Shown one piece after another: positions 1-6,786 of a stretch of DNA of 64,000 bases (positions within the stretch are counted from its first letter, which is position 1; each line of letters begins with the position of its first letter). The notes under the pieces are model-generated. The model had not been told where the DNA came from. It saw nothing but the letters and a program-made list of their open reading frames with translations, and searched no databases. This stretch comes from an uncultured Eubacteriales bacterium (GTDB lineage: Bacteria > Bacillota > Clostridia > Oscillospirales > Acutalibacteraceae): positions 1-64,000 of the forward strand of contig CASFBL010000013.1 in NCBI GenBank assembly GCA_949292775.1. The letters run 5' to 3'. Position numbers and translations under genes: made by a program.

Positions 1-915
1 CAACGGTTTTTAGATGTTTTTGATGTCAACTATGCTGTGTCGGAAATTCGAATCAACAGTATGGAAGCGTTTGAAAAACAGCTGTATCTGCCGTTTGCGC
101 AAAAAGAGAAAATCTATTACCGGGGCGAGCGTGTTTCGGACCCGTCGCGCAGGCTGATTCCGACCCTGCTGCGCGGCAGCGATATGCTTTCTTCCAATAC
201 GGACAAGCCGGTATTCCAAATCAACTGCCAAAGCATGCTGGACTTTTACTGCACAAAGCCGTCGTTTAAAACGGTTTATGAAACGCTTTACGGCAAAGCG
301 GACACAAAAAACATGTACTCCATGCTTGCATTTGCACAGCACTATTTGGATTTGAGCCCGTTTATCGATTTTTCAAAAAGCCTGTATGTAGCGCTGTCGT
401 TTGCCATGAAGGGCCGCACAAGCTTTGATGACGACATTGTGCTTTACACGGCGTTTGACATCGGAGACGACGACACGACAGAAAGCACAGATGAGGTCAA
501 CCACTGGCTCGAAACTTACAGCGTGAATATTGTAAAGATTGATGTTGCAAAGGAATTGCGTGAGCGCGGCGAAGCTTATCGCAAAGAGGGACTTCCCCAC
601 CCTGAAAAGATTTATCGTGATTTAAAGGCGTTTCAAGAGCTTGTTGAGCAGATGACGCCGACAGCAAAGCTCATTGATATTCCCACAAACGATTTGATGA
701 AATACCAGCAAGGAGTTTTTCTGCTCTTAAACAATTTTAGTTTAATTGATTCCAAATATCTGACAAAATCCGTGCGGCAGAGCTTTGTTATCAATAAATA
801 TGTACTTTCAAAGGAAGTCTGCCCGCAATTGCAGGCGTTTGTTTCTCAAAAAGCACCGCAATACCGATACGATTGCCTTCTGGATATTTCCCACGCTGTG
901 CGTGAAGATGGTTAA
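1..915 (+). CDS. FRG domain protein, 5' end probably outside window
   Basis: The reading frame is open to the first base of the window. The first internal start candidates (GTG at 37, ATG at 61) have no Shine-Dalgarno sequence, so the gene probably begins upstream; from GTG 37 it would be 292 residues. The segment YYRGERVSDPSRRLIPTLLR, followed later by AQHYLDLSPFIDFSKSLYVALSFA, is the typical FRG pattern: an RG motif early, then a conserved His and a D-x-S/T-x-x-xxALxFA stretch. FRG domains occur in stand-alone bacterial proteins and in some toxin or defence proteins; no catalytic activity can be assigned here. No signal peptide or membrane segment is visible. The downstream gene has its own promoter, so an operon is not implied. 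Confidence 0.75.
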   Translation, partial: QRFLDVFDVNYAVSEIRINSMEAFEKQLYLPFAQKEKIYYRGERVSDPSRRLIPTLLRGSDMLSSNTDKPVFQINCQSMLDFYCTKPSFKTVYETLYGKADTKNMYSMLAFAQHYLDLSPFIDFSKSLYVALSFAMKGRTSFDDDIVLYTAFDIGDDDTTESTDEVNHWLETYSVNIVKIDVAKELRERGEAYRKEGLPHPEKIYRDLKAFQELVEQMTPTAKLIDIPTNDLMKYQQGVFLLLNNFSLIDSKYLTKSVRQSFVINKYVLSKEVCPQLQAFVSQKAPQYRYDCLLDISHAVREDG

Positions 916-930
916 ACTGCCGGAAAAGGC

Positions 931-959
931 TTGCCACGCGGTTCGTTCTATGGTAAAAT
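931..959 (+). promoter_or_regulatory. Predicted sigma-A promoter of the sulfatase-fold transferase gene
   Basis: TTGCCA (931-936), a 17-bp spacer and TAAAAT (954-959), 32 bp before the ATG at 991. Inferred from consensus and spacing only. Confidence 0.55.
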
Positions 960-990
960 ATCGCCAAATCTTGTAGAAAGAGGGGATCTT

Positions 991-2853
991 ATGTTTTATG
1001 TATGCGGGGCACTTGCCGGGCTTTTGGTCGGCGTGCTCAACATCCTATTTTTTTGCCGCAAGAGACGGGTGGGAACTTGCATTCACCTGTTGGTGCGGGA
1101 CACCGTATTTGTAAATTTGGTTTCGCTGGCACTGATGAAATATCTGCTGCGCATTCCGAATGTTTTTTCGCCGGAGCTGCACGGACCTTATTATCCGCTG
1201 AAGTTTTTTGCTCTGACACTTTTGGTCGGTCTTGCTTGCCTGTTTGTGGAAGGCGTTTTAGAAGGCTTTCTTATTTTTGAACGCACTGCGCCGCGGCACC
1301 GCGGCAGAGCTTGGGTCGTTCGAATCCTGTCTATTGTTCTATTCTTACTTGGCGCAGCGACCTTTACCGCAACGATTTGGGCAAAGTCCACCATGGGGGA
1401 TCTTACACCGGACCAAATGCTTATCAACCTGATGTCGCCGGTCGGCGGCACGGGGGAAGATGTTGCCGCGACAATTTTAGAGGGACCGGTTTTTCAAACG
1501 GCACTGTTGACCGCCGTATTCTGCCTGTTTGCCCTCTCGCCGAGAAAAATTCTGTATCAAGGCAACAAGCAGCTGCGCACGGTTCTTTCCGAGTTTGCAC
1601 GCCGCATTCTCTGCTTGATTTTAGGCATAGCCATGCTGGCAGGCAGCCTGACTTTCGGTATTTATAAATTCAACCTGACACAGCTGTATGACGCATACAC
1701 CAACGATTCCGCTTATGTTGAGGAGCATTTTGCAGACCCGACAACGGTTCCCATGCGTTTCCCGGAAAAGAAGCGCAATTTGATTCATATTTATTTGGAA
1801 TCTCTTGAAAATTCCTATCTTTCAAAAGACCTCGGCGGCTACATGGATACCAATCTGATGCCGGAGCTTACAGAGCTTGCAAAAGAGGGTGTCAGCTTTT
1901 CCAACCGTCCTGCCGGACAGTTTGGCGGTCCGCTCCCCTCGACCGGCGGCACTTGGTCGGTCGCCTCTATGGTCAACATGGGATTTGGTCTGCCGATGAA
2001 AGTGCCGATGGACGGCAACTCCTATGGCACACCCGGCAATTTTTTCCCCGGCGGCACGGGCATTGGCGATATTTTACAGCAGCAGGGCTATGAGCAAAGC
2101 GTCATGTTTGGCGCCGATGCTGATTTCGGCGGTCTGGCACACTACTTCACCCTGCACGGTAATTTTAATATTTTAGACTACAAAGCTGCAAAAGAAAAGG
2201 GTTGGATTCCTGAGGACTATTATGTTTGGTGGGGCTTTGAAGATGACAAACTTTATAGTTTTGCCAAAGACGAACTGACTCGTCTTTCCGAAACCGGCAA
2301 GCCGTTCCACTTTGTTATGGAAACCGCCGACACCCACTTCCCGGACGGCTACCTCGCGGAAGGGACCCCGACACCTTATGACAGCCAATACGCCAATGTC
2401 ATTGCTTACAGCACCAAGCAAACGGTGGAATTTGTCCGCTGGATTCAGCAGCAGCCGTTTTATGAAAACACCACAATTGTGCTTATCGGCGACCATTTAA
2501 GCATGGACAAAAACTTCTTTAAAGATTTTGACCCGAGCTATCAGAGAACGACCTTCAATTTGATTTTGAATCCTGCGCCCACGGTGGCGGACACGCCTGC
2601 ACAATATTACAACGACCGGACTTGGGCGGTATTTGATATGTTCCCCACCGTGCTCACAAGTATCGGTGTAGAAATTGAAGGCGAGCGTTTGGGTCTTGGC
2701 ACCAATTTGTTTTCCGGCGAAAAAACGCTGTTTGAACAGGACGGTGTCGATTTTGTCAACAAGGAGTTAAACAACCGCAGCAATTTCTTCAACGAGCACA
2801 TTTTGTTAAGTAAATACCAAAAATATGAAGGAAAAAATATAACGACCTATTGA
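991..2853 (+). CDS. LTA synthase/OpgB-type membrane phosphoglycerol transferase (sulfatase fold)
   Basis: The start is the ATG at 991 behind AGAAAGAGGGG, not the upstream in-frame start at 931, which lies in the promoter. The 620-residue protein has about six hydrophobic segments in its first 230 residues, then an extracytoplasmic alkaline-phosphatase/sulfatase domain. HIYLESLENSY is the metal-binding start of that domain and resembles the YGESLERTY block of E. coli OpgB/MdoB. The predicted catalytic Thr lies in the PSTGGTWSVASMV block. WGFEDDKLYSFAKDEL, TADTHFP and IVLIGDH are further family motifs. Family members transfer phosphoglycerol from phosphatidylglycerol to lipoteichoic acid or glucans at the outer membrane face. 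It resembles OpgB-like members more than staphylococcal LtaS; the acceptor is unknown. Confidence 0.85.
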   Translation: MFYVCGALAGLLVGVLNILFFCRKRRVGTCIHLLVRDTVFVNLVSLALMKYLLRIPNVFSPELHGPYYPLKFFALTLLVGLACLFVEGVLEGFLIFERTAPRHRGRAWVVRILSIVLFLLGAATFTATIWAKSTMGDLTPDQMLINLMSPVGGTGEDVAATILEGPVFQTALLTAVFCLFALSPRKILYQGNKQLRTVLSEFARRILCLILGIAMLAGSLTFGIYKFNLTQLYDAYTNDSAYVEEHFADPTTVPMRFPEKKRNLIHIYLESLENSYLSKDLGGYMDTNLMPELTELAKEGVSFSNRPAGQFGGPLPSTGGTWSVASMVNMGFGLPMKVPMDGNSYGTPGNFFPGGTGIGDILQQQGYEQSVMFGADADFGGLAHYFTLHGNFNILDYKAAKEKGWIPEDYYVWWGFEDDKLYSFAKDELTRLSETGKPFHFVMETADTHFPDGYLAEGTPTPYDSQYANVIAYSTKQTVEFVRWIQQQPFYENTTIVLIGDHLSMDKNFFKDFDPSYQRTTFNLILNPAPTVADTPAQYYNDRTWAVFDMFPTVLTSIGVEIEGERLGLGTNLFSGEKTLFEQDGVDFVNKELNNRSNFFNEHILLSKYQKYEGKNITTY

Positions 2854-2868
2854 TGTATTTCTGCAATA

Positions 2869-2898
2869 AAAAGAGCAGCGCGCGGGCGCTGCTCTTTT
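2869..2898 (+). terminator. Rho-independent terminator
   Basis: A perfect 13-bp stem (AAAAGAGCAGCGC, 2869-2881; complement 2886-2898) with a 4-nt loop and a U-rich 3' arm, 16 bp after the preceding stop codon. Confidence 0.85.
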
Positions 2899-2948
2899 AC
2901 TGTTAGTTCGTATTTTTTGAAATTTTTTTGAGAATCCGAAAATTGTTA

Positions 2949-2977
2949 TTGATTTTTTCATTCGAATCCGTTATAAT
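2949..2977 (+). promoter_or_regulatory. Promoter of tRNA-Leu
   Basis: TTGATT (2949-2954), 17-bp spacer, TATAAT (2972-2977), 22 bp before the mature tRNA 5' end. Confidence 0.75.
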
Positions 2978-2999
2978 AGACAAGCATTTCAAAACACTT

Positions 3000-3086
3000 G
3001 CCGGTGTGATGGAATTGGCAGACGTGCTGGACTCAAAATCCAGTGGTAGCGATACCGTACCGGTTCGACCCCGGTCACCGGCACCA
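3000..3086 (+). tRNA. tRNA-Leu (anticodon CAA), integration target
   Basis: The 7-bp acceptor stem GCCGGTG/CACCGGC, the long class-II variable arm, the T-loop GGTTCGACCCC and an encoded CCA (3084-3086) are visible. The anticodon stem CTGGA/TCCAG encloses the loop CTCAAAA, giving anticodon CAA for codon UUG. The last 56 bases, from the anticodon stem to CCA, are part of a 57-bp direct repeat whose second copy is at 6730-6786. A mobile element has therefore integrated here, and the gene was kept intact by the 3' part the element carried. Confidence 0.97.
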
Positions 3087-3087
3087 G
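3031..3087. repeat. attL, 57-bp direct repeat
   Basis: Identical to 6730-6786. It starts in the tRNA-Leu anticodon stem (ACTCAAAATCC) and ends one base after the encoded CCA, the usual arrangement for a tyrosine-integrase core in a tRNA gene. Confidence 0.95.
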
Positions 3088-3088
3088 C

Positions 3089-3142
3089 GAAAGAAACCTT
3101 GATTCTGCTTGCTTTTTGTAGATGTCAGGGTTTCTTTTCTTT
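3089..3142 (+). terminator. Terminator for tRNA-Leu supplied by the element
   Basis: GAAAGAAACCTTGA (3089-3102) pairs, with one G-U, with TCAGGGTTTCTTT (3125-3137), followed by a T-rich tract. It lies inside the element, directly after the tRNA; the host's original terminator is now at 6787-6827. Confidence 0.6.
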
Positions 3143-3169
3143 TTCTTGAAAAGTACCGCAACGCGTGAT

Positions 3170-3189
3170 TTCTAACACTTTTTCTAACA
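3170..3189. repeat. Left pair of TTCTAACA repeats, candidate integrase arm sites
   Basis: TTCTAACA occurs at 3170-3177 and 3182-3189. A matching pair lies at 6570-6577 and 6581-6588 near the other end. Paired short repeats inside both ends fit arm-type integrase binding sites; function is inferred. Confidence 0.55.
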
Positions 3190-3192
3190 TGG

Positions 3193-4335
3193 TTAGAGTA
3201 AGTCTGACATGGAGGCTGCGATATTATTTTTCCGTCTGACATCCAAATGCGAATAGATATTTGCCGTTGTGCTGAAATCCGAATGACCGAGCCATTCTTG
3301 AATATCTTTCATGGAAAAGCCTTTCGCGACAAGCAAACTTGCACAAGTGTGCCTTAAATCGTGAAATCGAATAATAGGCAAGTCGTACTTTTGCAGTAGT
3401 TGCTTGAATTTATGCGTGATGTAGTTGGGGGCGTATGGTGTTCCGTTTTCCCACTTGAATATGTAATCATTACAAACATATTCGCTGCCAAACAATTCCG
3501 CATTTTTGCTTTCGGCTTCCTTGAGAGTAAGCAAGATTTGCCGCACTTCGTTTGTTATGGGATATGTGCGAAAGCTGGAAGCGTTTTTTGTGCTGTCTTT
3601 CTCTACAATCTCGCTAAACTGCACGACAGTGTGTTTAATGGACAGAGTATTGTTTTCAAAGCTTACGCTGTCCCATTTCAGCCCAAGAACTTCGCTTCGC
3701 CGCAAACCGTAAACGACTGTGAAATAAATGAGGGGATACAGGGATTCATCTTTTATACATTCCAACAAGTGGCTGATTTGACTTGCTGTGTAAAAATTTG
3801 CATTGAATTTCTGTATTTTCGGCAAGACAACAAATTCACTTGGGTTTGTTGTGATATATCCGCATTTTACAGCTTCTTTTAATACCTGTTTAATGATAAC
3901 AATATGCGACTTGACGCTTTTTGCAGACAGACCGCCGTTTCCGTCGCTGCGTCCGTTTGCGCTTTTATCGTCAATATAGTCTTGTATATCCTTGCGGCTT
4001 AAATCACGCAATTTGACTGCTTTCGGCTTGAAATAAGGCTCGATGTGCGCACGAACAATCGTTTTATACCCTTGATAGGTTACTTCGTCTATGCTCGCTC
4101 TTTTCGCCTCCAGCCAGCGCTGCACAAACTCACTGAACAAAATATCGGATAATAGGATATTTCCTTTGACCTCATACGCTTTGATTTCATTGCGCAAAAT
4201 TTGTTCAGCTTTTCGCTTGTTGCCTTTGGTTTCCAATCCCGTAGAAATCCACTTTTGTTTGCGTTTACCATTGGCGTCGATAAGATTTATGACGGCATAA
4301 TATTTGCCGTTTTTAATTTGCAGGCTTCCTGTCAT
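3193..4335 (-). CDS. int: Tyrosine recombinase integrase
   Basis: The 380-residue protein starts at ATG 4335 behind AAAGGAGTTACC. An N-terminal arm-binding region (LQIKNGKYYAVINLIDANG) is followed by a SAM-like core-binding domain at about 60-160 and the catalytic domain. Catalytic residues are visible: Arg near 212 in YGLRRSEVLGLKW, the H-x-L-R-H box near 323 (HDLRHTCASLL), then LGHSD and the nucleophile Tyr near 360 in ANIYSHLD. This is the Tn916/ICE and phage integrase family, expected to recombine the 57-bp core at tRNA-Leu. It points toward attL and ends just inside it. The excisionase-like gene lies just upstream on the same strand, so both are likely transcribed with rep. Confidence 0.95.
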   Translation of the reverse strand: MTGSLQIKNGKYYAVINLIDANGKRKQKWISTGLETKGNKRKAEQILRNEIKAYEVKGNILLSDILFSEFVQRWLEAKRASIDEVTYQGYKTIVRAHIEPYFKPKAVKLRDLSRKDIQDYIDDKSANGRSDGNGGLSAKSVKSHIVIIKQVLKEAVKCGYITTNPSEFVVLPKIQKFNANFYTASQISHLLECIKDESLYPLIYFTVVYGLRRSEVLGLKWDSVSFENNTLSIKHTVVQFSEIVEKDSTKNASSFRTYPITNEVRQILLTLKEAESKNAELFGSEYVCNDYIFKWENGTPYAPNYITHKFKQLLQKYDLPIIRFHDLRHTCASLLVAKGFSMKDIQEWLGHSDFSTTANIYSHLDVRRKNNIAASMSDLL

Positions 4336-4382
4336 GGTAACTCCTTTCTTTTGAAACCTGTCATTGCTGCCTGTTTCATAGT

Positions 4383-4559
4383 TTATCTGTTTTGATTGAT
4401 AAAATCAATTAGAAAAGATTTCGGAATGATATATTTCTTTCCAATTTTAATACATTGCAGTATGCCAGATTGAAGTAATTTGTAAACGGAATTTTTTCCG
4501 AGGTGTAAAGCGGTGCAAACTTCATTGACCGTTAAAACATCTTTGAAACTTTCAAACAT
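4383..4559 (-). CDS. Small excisionase-like MerR/HTH_17 DNA-binding protein
   Basis: This 58-residue protein begins MFESFKDVLTVNEV and ends FLIDFINQNR, too short for a 60-residue cut-off. It contains the excisionase-type winged helix-turn-helix: LTVNEVCTALHLGKNSVYKLLQSG, then a wing IKIGKKYIIPKSFL. The ATG at 4559 lies 12 bp after the rep stop codon with GAGGG upstream, so it is co-transcribed with rep and lies between rep and the integrase. Such proteins typically direct excision in Tn916-like and tRNA-targeting elements. Its role as Xis is inferred from family and position. Confidence 0.85.
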   Translation of the reverse strand: MFESFKDVLTVNEVCTALHLGKNSVYKLLQSGILQCIKIGKKYIIPKSFLIDFINQNR

Positions 4560-4571
4560 AACGCACCGCCC

Positions 4572-5582
4572 TCATGGAAGCAAATAGCTGTCAACGATTT
4601 CTTCAATCTGTTCAACTTCGTTTGTTTCAAAAAAAGGTGCGTTGCGGGTAAACTGCGTTATTTTGTTAATACGCCGAACCAGCGCGTTCCATGATTCGGA
4701 ATCTTCCACTTGAATATTCGGGTATTGTTTTGACAGCGGTATGTTACTTACAATGAATACCTTGTCATAGCAAGCGATTTTGTCTGCGTATCTTGCGGGC
4801 AGGCGACATGGATAAATATCAAGATATTGCAGCATGTCACCAAACGGTAGAGAACTACGAAATTCATCTAACAATAGTACAGGTTCGCCATTATACCTGT
4901 CAAATGGGTGCTCATAGTTTGTAACTTTATATACGTTTGCATATCCGAACGAGTCCATAACAAAACGGGTTTTTCCCGTTCCAGTTTCGCCATAAATATA
5001 GTAAACTTGTACGTTACGCCGTTCTGTGTTATATTTTTCTTCTAATAGGGTTTGTCGCGCTTTTTCAACATGCGATAGCTTCGTAAAACAACTTGGAAAA
5101 CGGCGCATAATATCCGCATTCGAATAGCCGTCCTCTATCATTTGCAAGACTTGTTCCGAGACCTTTTTATTTTTTGCTGCTTTATCTAAGGGCATTTTAC
5201 CGTACTCTTCAAAAGTTTCAATATGGTTTGTCTCTTTCTTGTCTGAATCCAAATACTTGCCCTCTTTGCGGATATAATCGCGGTTTTCCTGCGAACTGCC
5301 GCGAGCAGTTTCTATGTGTGCTTCTGCAAATCGTTTCTTCATTACAGAAAAGTGCACGGCATTTGCATAGCAAACATAAATATGCGTGTGGAATGTGCCG
5401 TTTTCGCCTGTTTCATCGCACAAACAATAATAAACAGGATTGCTGCCGTCAAGAATGGAACGTATCTTTTCATGCGAATATCCTTTTTCGGCAGGGTTGT
5501 TGATGGTCAACTGATATTTTCTTGACCGTGTGTCTTTTGCCTGTAGCAAAGGTTCACCACCTTCTTCTAAATTTTTTTGCAT
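4572..5582 (-). CDS. rep: CRESS-type replication initiator Rep (HUH endonuclease + SF3 helicase)
   Basis: The start is ATG 5582 behind GAAAGGAGAG; the longer upstream open frame crosses the promoter and origin and is not coding. The 336-residue protein has the two-domain plan of CRESS-DNA virus Rep. The HUH domain shows motif I (LTINNP, 25-30), motif II (H65-T-H67) and motif III with the nicking Tyr103 and Lys106 (YIRK). The SF3 helicase shows Walker A (GETGTGKT, 198-205), Walker B (VLLLDE, 235-240) and motif C ending in Asn280 (VFIVSN), as in the viral FTSN motif. It should nick its origin to start rolling-circle replication of the excised circle, then unwind DNA. A consensus promoter lies upstream. 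Confidence 0.92.
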   Translation of the reverse strand: MQKNLEEGGEPLLQAKDTRSRKYQLTINNPAEKGYSHEKIRSILDGSNPVYYCLCDETGENGTFHTHIYVCYANAVHFSVMKKRFAEAHIETARGSSQENRDYIRKEGKYLDSDKKETNHIETFEEYGKMPLDKAAKNKKVSEQVLQMIEDGYSNADIMRRFPSCFTKLSHVEKARQTLLEEKYNTERRNVQVYYIYGETGTGKTRFVMDSFGYANVYKVTNYEHPFDRYNGEPVLLLDEFRSSLPFGDMLQYLDIYPCRLPARYADKIACYDKVFIVSNIPLSKQYPNIQVEDSESWNALVRRINKITQFTRNAPFFETNEVEQIEEIVDSYLLP

Positions 5583-5602
5583 AAACTCTCCTTTCTGCTG
5601 TG

Positions 5603-5616
5603 ACACAATTACACAA
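5603..5616 (-). repeat. Tandem TTGTGT repeats beside the origin, candidate Rep iterons
   Basis: On the minus strand TTGTGTAA and TTGTGTCA lie head to tail (5611-5616, 5603-5608 as ACACAA on plus), between the origin stem-loop and the rep start. CRESS replicons carry Rep-binding iterons near the stem-loop. The hexamer recurs at 5729-5734 and 5741-5746. Confidence 0.45.
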
Positions 5617-5620
5617 GTTA

Positions 5621-5648
5621 TGCAAAAGGGTAATACTAACCTTTTGCA
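5621..5648 (-). other. ori: Rolling-circle origin stem-loop with nonanucleotide TAGTATTAC
   Basis: A perfect 9-bp stem (TGCAAAAGG, 5621-5629; CCTTTTGCA, 5640-5648) encloses a 10-nt loop. Read on the minus strand, the coding strand of rep, the loop is TTAGTATTAC and contains TAGTATTAC (5638 to 5630), the conserved NANTATTAC nonanucleotide of circoviruses and nanoviruses. Known Reps cut it between the second T of TATT and AC. The site lies 39 bp upstream of the rep start in the circovirus-like orientation. Confidence 0.9.
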
Positions 5649-5654
5649 ATAGAA

Positions 5655-5694
5655 GCGTGCGCGGCGCCCGCAAAGCGGGTGCCCCGCGCAACGC
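5655..5694. repeat. GC-rich imperfect hairpin next to the origin
   Basis: GCGCGGCGCCCGC (5659-5671) and GCGGGTGCCCCGCGC (5675-5689) form a strong stem with a small internal loop and an AAA turn, extended by GCGT/ACGC. It lies 6 bp from the Rep origin in otherwise A+T-rich DNA. A role in second-strand synthesis or in the rep leader is possible but unproven. Confidence 0.5.
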
Positions 5695-5727
5695 CCAACC
5701 GCCCAATCGCACAGCTTGAACAAATTT

Positions 5728-5747
5728 GTTGTGTATAACAACACAAC
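5728..5747. promoter_or_regulatory. Inverted repeat, candidate operator of rep
   Basis: GTTGTGT (5728-5734) and ACACAAC (5741-5747) form a perfect 7-bp inverted repeat with a 6-bp spacer, next to the -10 box of the rep promoter and covering its likely transcription start. The divergent XRE regulator is the obvious candidate ligand; Rep autoregulation is an alternative, since TTGTGT is also in the candidate iterons. Confidence 0.55.
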
Positions 5748-5748
5748 T

Positions 5749-5777
5749 ATAATACAGCAGAACAACATACTTGTCAA
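5749..5777 (-). promoter_or_regulatory. Consensus promoter of rep
   Basis: On the minus strand: TTGACA (5777-5772), 17-bp spacer, TATTAT (5754-5749). The transcript would run through the origin stem-loop into rep, the excisionase-like gene and int. Confidence 0.85.
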
Positions 5778-5785
5778 CATAAAAA

Positions 5786-5815
5786 TTGCGAATTGCAACT
5801 TTTTTGTACTAAAAT
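5786..5815 (+). promoter_or_regulatory. Possible promoter of the XRE regulator
   Basis: TTGCGA (5786-5791), 18-bp spacer, TAAAAT (5810-5815), about 60 bp before the preferred start at 5874. Confidence 0.45.
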
Positions 5816-5873
5816 TTTGAAAAAGCATTGATTCTTTATGAAAATTATTGTATCATTTTGTTTGGGTGATACT

Positions 5874-6395
5874 ATGCGATATGACGCTCTCATTAAATAC
5901 AAAGGCAACGAATTGAAAATTAAAGTGCAGCAAAAAGCCCTTGGCAGCACGTTTACTTTGCCTGATTTCATAAAGACGGTACGGCTTGAAAATAATAAGA
6001 CCATTGAATATGTGCATTTTGTGCTTGACTGGCCTACTAAAGACATCTGCGATTATGAGGAAGGCGTGCAAGACATACCACAAAAGTTTTTAAGCCTTTT
6101 TGCCTACCATTTTCATCTGCCGCAAAAGCTAAAACATCTTGGAATCATTGAAGAACAAGAGAACAAAAAGAAACTCATTGCGCGACTAAAGCAACTGCGA
6201 TTGGAAAATGAAACACCGCAGGTCTTTGTAGCCGCAGAGCTGGGAATTGCACGTTCGACATATGCTTGTTATGAAGCAGGAAAAAATGACCCAGATATTT
6301 ATATTCTTTGGAAATTAGCAGATATATATGGTATTTCTTTGGACAGTTTAGTTGGTAGAGATTATAAAGAAAAAGAAAAGCAGTTAGATGAATAA
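5874..6395 (+). CDS. XRE-family regulator with unrecognised N-terminal domain
   Basis: The preferred start is ATG 5874, behind GGGTGAT; the upstream ATG at 5838 has no Shine-Dalgarno sequence and would leave almost no leader. The 173-residue protein ends in a helix-turn-helix of the XRE/Cro type: RLKQLRLENETPQVFVAAEL, then GIARSTYACYEAGKNDPD and LADIYGISLDSLVG. The first 100 residues (RYDALIKYKGNELKIKVQQK onward) form a domain I do not recognise. The gene is divergent from rep across a region with an inverted-repeat operator, so it probably represses rep and perhaps the int/xis genes. It is followed by its own terminator. Confidence 0.85.
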   Translation: MRYDALIKYKGNELKIKVQQKALGSTFTLPDFIKTVRLENNKTIEYVHFVLDWPTKDICDYEEGVQDIPQKFLSLFAYHFHLPQKLKHLGIIEEQENKKKLIARLKQLRLENETPQVFVAAELGIARSTYACYEAGKNDPDIYILWKLADIYGISLDSLVGRDYKEKEKQLDE

Positions 6396-6419
6396 ATATT
6401 TTTCGCTCGCCGCTGGGCA

Positions 6420-6453
6420 GAGGGTGCGCCAAAATGGCGCACCCTCGCTTTTT
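6420..6453 (+). terminator. Terminator of the XRE regulator gene
   Basis: GAGGGTGCGCC (6420-6430) pairs perfectly with GGCGCACCCTC (6436-6446) around AAAAT, followed by GCTTTTT. Confidence 0.85.
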
Positions 6454-6484
6454 AGCGTGGTCGAACCTAAGCGGTGACCGCAGC

Positions 6485-6536
6485 AAAAATCCTGTCAAGG
6501 GCAAGCGTTGTGCTTCGCACCCTTGACAGGATTTTT
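6485..6536. repeat. 17-bp perfect inverted repeat
   Basis: AAAAATCCTGTCAAGGG (6485-6501) and its complement (6520-6536) with an 18-nt loop. It can act as a bidirectional terminator; it lies between the regulator and the right end of the element. The rest of 6396-6729 holds no open reading frame I can support. Confidence 0.7.
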
Positions 6537-6569
6537 TACGCCCGCAGGCAGTGACAGCAATAACAGGTT

Positions 6570-6588
6570 TTCTAACACTTTTCTAACA
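6570..6588. repeat. Right pair of TTCTAACA repeats, candidate integrase arm sites
   Basis: TTCTAACA at 6570-6577 and 6581-6588, in the same orientation and near-identical context to the pair at 3170-3189. Confidence 0.55.
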
Positions 6589-6729
6589 TTTTGGTTTGAT
6601 TTGCGACAAATTGACGTGCAAGCAAATTCAAGCATTAACCGCGCCAACACGCTAAAAACGTAGATATATCAAGGGATATCAAGGGTTTGCGCAAAGCAAG
6701 ATAACCTTGTATAAAACTTGCTCGAAAAA

Positions 6730-6786
6730 ACTCAAAATCCAGTGGTAGCGATACCGTACCGGTTCGACCCCGGTCACCGGCACCAG
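6730..6786. repeat. attR, 57-bp tRNA-Leu 3' fragment
   Basis: A perfect copy of 3031-3087. It has the anticodon loop, variable arm, T arm and CCA of tRNA-Leu but no 5' half, so it makes no tRNA. It is the displaced original 3' end of the host gene. Confidence 0.95.

Larger units (their letters stand above)
3031..6786. mobile_element. 3.7-kb integrated CRESS-Rep element in tRNA-Leu
   Basis: The element is bounded by 57-bp perfect direct repeats (3031-3087, 6730-6786); the excised circle would be 3,699 bp. It holds a tyrosine integrase beside the tRNA, an excisionase-like HTH protein, a Rep with HUH endonuclease and superfamily 3 helicase motifs, a CRESS-type origin stem-loop, and a divergent XRE-type regulator. 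No capsid, relaxase or cargo gene is seen, so it is plasmid-like rather than viral. The interior is visibly more A+T rich than its flanks. Bacterial CRESS-like Rep plasmids and integrated copies are known as a class; this copy appears complete. Confidence 0.92.

Noticed and set aside
2928-3149. 73-residue ORF containing MELADVLDSKSSGSD
   Set aside because: It is the tRNA-Leu gene read as protein.
5583-5828. N-terminal extension of rep with a hydrophobic segment
   Set aside because: It covers the origin stem-loop and the promoter; a strong ribosome binding site marks ATG 5582.
6485-6536. Inverted repeat considered as a second origin or IS end
   Set aside because: The loop lacks a nonanucleotide and no transposase is present; a terminator-like role is simpler.
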